NCBI GenBank assembly: GCA_030667765.1
Contig: DAOUVF010000207.1
Location: 1-5,981 of the forward strand
Direction: 5' to 3'
DNA: 5,981 nt
Origin: Bacteroides sp.
Lineage (GTDB): Bacteria; Bacteroidota; Bacteroidia; Bacteroidales; SM23-62
How positions within the stretch are numbered: position 1 is the stretch's first letter; each line of letters begins with the position of its first letter. Position numbers and translations under genes: made by a program. Below, piece after piece: positions 5,099-5,981 of the stretch. The notes beneath the pieces were generated by a model. The model did not search any database. It was not told the DNA's origin and was given only the letters and a program-made list of their open reading frames with translations.

Positions 5099-5981
5099 GA
5101 AAAATCAAAAGGATCTGCCTCCCAAATCAGACGATAAACCGGGAAAAGGTATTACTCCCCGTCCCAAGTTCAATGTCTACTGGATCTATGGCATCATAGG
5201 CCTGGCAATCATCGGGACCTATTTTCTGAACCTGGGAAGCGGAGTGGAGGAGATCACAAGGCAGCGATTCGAGAAGGAGATGTTGCAGGGTTATGACGTG
5301 GAGAAGATCATCATTGTCAATAAGGAACGGGTCGAGGTATATATCAAACCGGACAAGCTTGCCTCGGGCAAATACAAGGATCAGGAAGGCAAAGGTTTTT
5401 CTCCACTGCCCAAATCCGGACCGCAATTTTACTTTACGATCGGTTCTGTAGAGGTATTTGAGCAACAATTGCAGGTTGCCATGCAAAATTTTCCCGAGGA
5501 AGAACAAATTCCGGTCACATATGAAACAAAACGGAATATTTTCGGGGAAATGTTTGGATGGCTGCTCCCCATTCTGCTGCTGGTTGCCGTTTGGCTGTTT
5601 ATATTCAGGCGAATGAGTTCAGGCGCCGGAGGAGGTGGGGCAGGGAATATCTTCAATGTTGGAAAATCCAAAGCCAGGATATTCGACAAAGACTCACATG
5701 TCAAGATTGATTTCAAGGACGTAGCCGGACTCGAGGAGGCCAAGGTAGAGATTAAGGAGATCGTGGATTTCCTTAAGAATCCCTCAAAATATACTGATCT
5801 CGGCGGGAAAATACCCAAAGGCGCCCTGCTTGTTGGTCCCCCGGGTACAGGAAAAACCCTCCTTGCCAAAGCAGTGGCAGGTGAAGCCAATGTACCGTTC
5901 TTCTCCATTTCGGGTTCTGACTTCGTGGAAATGTTTGTCGGTGTCGGTGCATCCCGTGTCCGGGACCTGTTCAAACAGGCC
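5088..5981 (+). CDS. ftsH: ATP-dependent zinc metalloprotease FtsH, N-terminal part (runs off right edge)
   Basis: FtsH is a hexameric membrane AAA+ protease that extracts and degrades misassembled membrane proteins and short-lived soluble regulators. The first 298 codons are present and the frame is open to the edge. Residues 1-28 are charged and probably cytosolic. TM1 is at about 31-47 (VYWIYGIIGLAIIGTYF), a periplasmic domain spans about 48-155, and TM2 is at about 157-173. A glycine-rich linker follows (GAGGGGAGN, 179-187). The AAA domain begins around 206 with DFKDVAGLEEAK, has Walker A GPPGTGKT at 250-257, and the pore-loop motif MFVGVGAS at 282-289. Walker B, the second region of homology and the HEXXH zinc site lie beyond the window. 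ATG 5088 overlaps the end of rsfS by 11 bp. The 28-residue N-terminal tail before TM1 is longer than in E. coli FtsH, whose TM1 starts within the first few residues. Confidence 0.97.
   Translation, partial: MTDKKNQKDLPPKSDDKPGKGITPRPKFNVYWIYGIIGLAIIGTYFLNLGSGVEEITRQRFEKEMLQGYDVEKIIIVNKERVEVYIKPDKLASGKYKDQEGKGFSPLPKSGPQFYFTIGSVEVFEQQLQVAMQNFPEEEQIPVTYETKRNIFGEMFGWLLPILLLVAVWLFIFRRMSSGAGGGGAGNIFNVGKSKARIFDKDSHVKIDFKDVAGLEEAKVEIKEIVDFLKNPSKYTDLGGKIPKGALLVGPPGTGKTLLAKAVAGEANVPFFSISGSDFVEMFVGVGASRVRDLFKQA

Noticed and set aside
5127..5974. Minus-strand open frames of 126 and 181 codons opposite ftsH
   Set aside because: The plus strand encodes FtsH with membrane segments and Walker A; the minus-strand products are proline/serine/threonine-rich shadow proteins.

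Overview
The window is a compact stretch of ordinary bacterial chromosome, almost certainly from a member of the Bacteroidota (Bacteroidales-like). Three things point there: the style of the proteins (PyrE, CoaD, RsfS and a BirA without a DNA-binding domain), the gene order NUDIX / pyrE / SRPBCC / birA / rsfS / ftsH, which I recall as recurrent in that phylum, and exact matches to the Bacteroidota -7 promoter element TAnnTTTG in front of three genes. I see no mobile element, CRISPR array, tRNA, rRNA or prophage gene, and no gap between genes longer than about 110 bases.

Layout. Positions 1-198 hold the last 65 codons of a plus-strand gene, probably the cytosolic tail of an SLC12-type cation-chloride cotransporter/permease. 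coaD (223-705) follows and overlaps by 8 bp a secreted thioredoxin-fold protein (698-2140). That gene meets a minus-strand NUDIX hydrolase (2155-2769) tail to tail. The NUDIX start codon lies only 7 bp from the divergent pyrE (2777-3412), which is followed after 11 bp by a small SRPBCC-fold protein (3424-3840). The SRPBCC gene overlaps minus-strand birA (3818-4615) tail to tail by 23 bp. A 108-bp divergent promoter region separates birA from rsfS (4724-5098), which overlaps ftsH by 11 bp. ftsH (5088 onward) runs off the right edge.

Function. The set is housekeeping: coenzyme A synthesis (coaD), pyrimidine synthesis (pyrE), biotin attachment (birA), ribosome silencing (rsfS), membrane protein quality control (ftsH) and nucleotide clean-up (NUDIX).

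I found no convincing undescribed system. The points most worth a second look are: (1) the NUDIX/pyrE junction, where predicted promoters lie inside each other's transcription unit and face one another, so the two mRNAs may have complementary 5' ends; (2) the secreted thioredoxin-fold protein, whose CxxC site reads SYYC; and (3) a pair of 8-bp direct repeats spaced 10 bp apart just upstream of the rsfS-ftsH -7 box.
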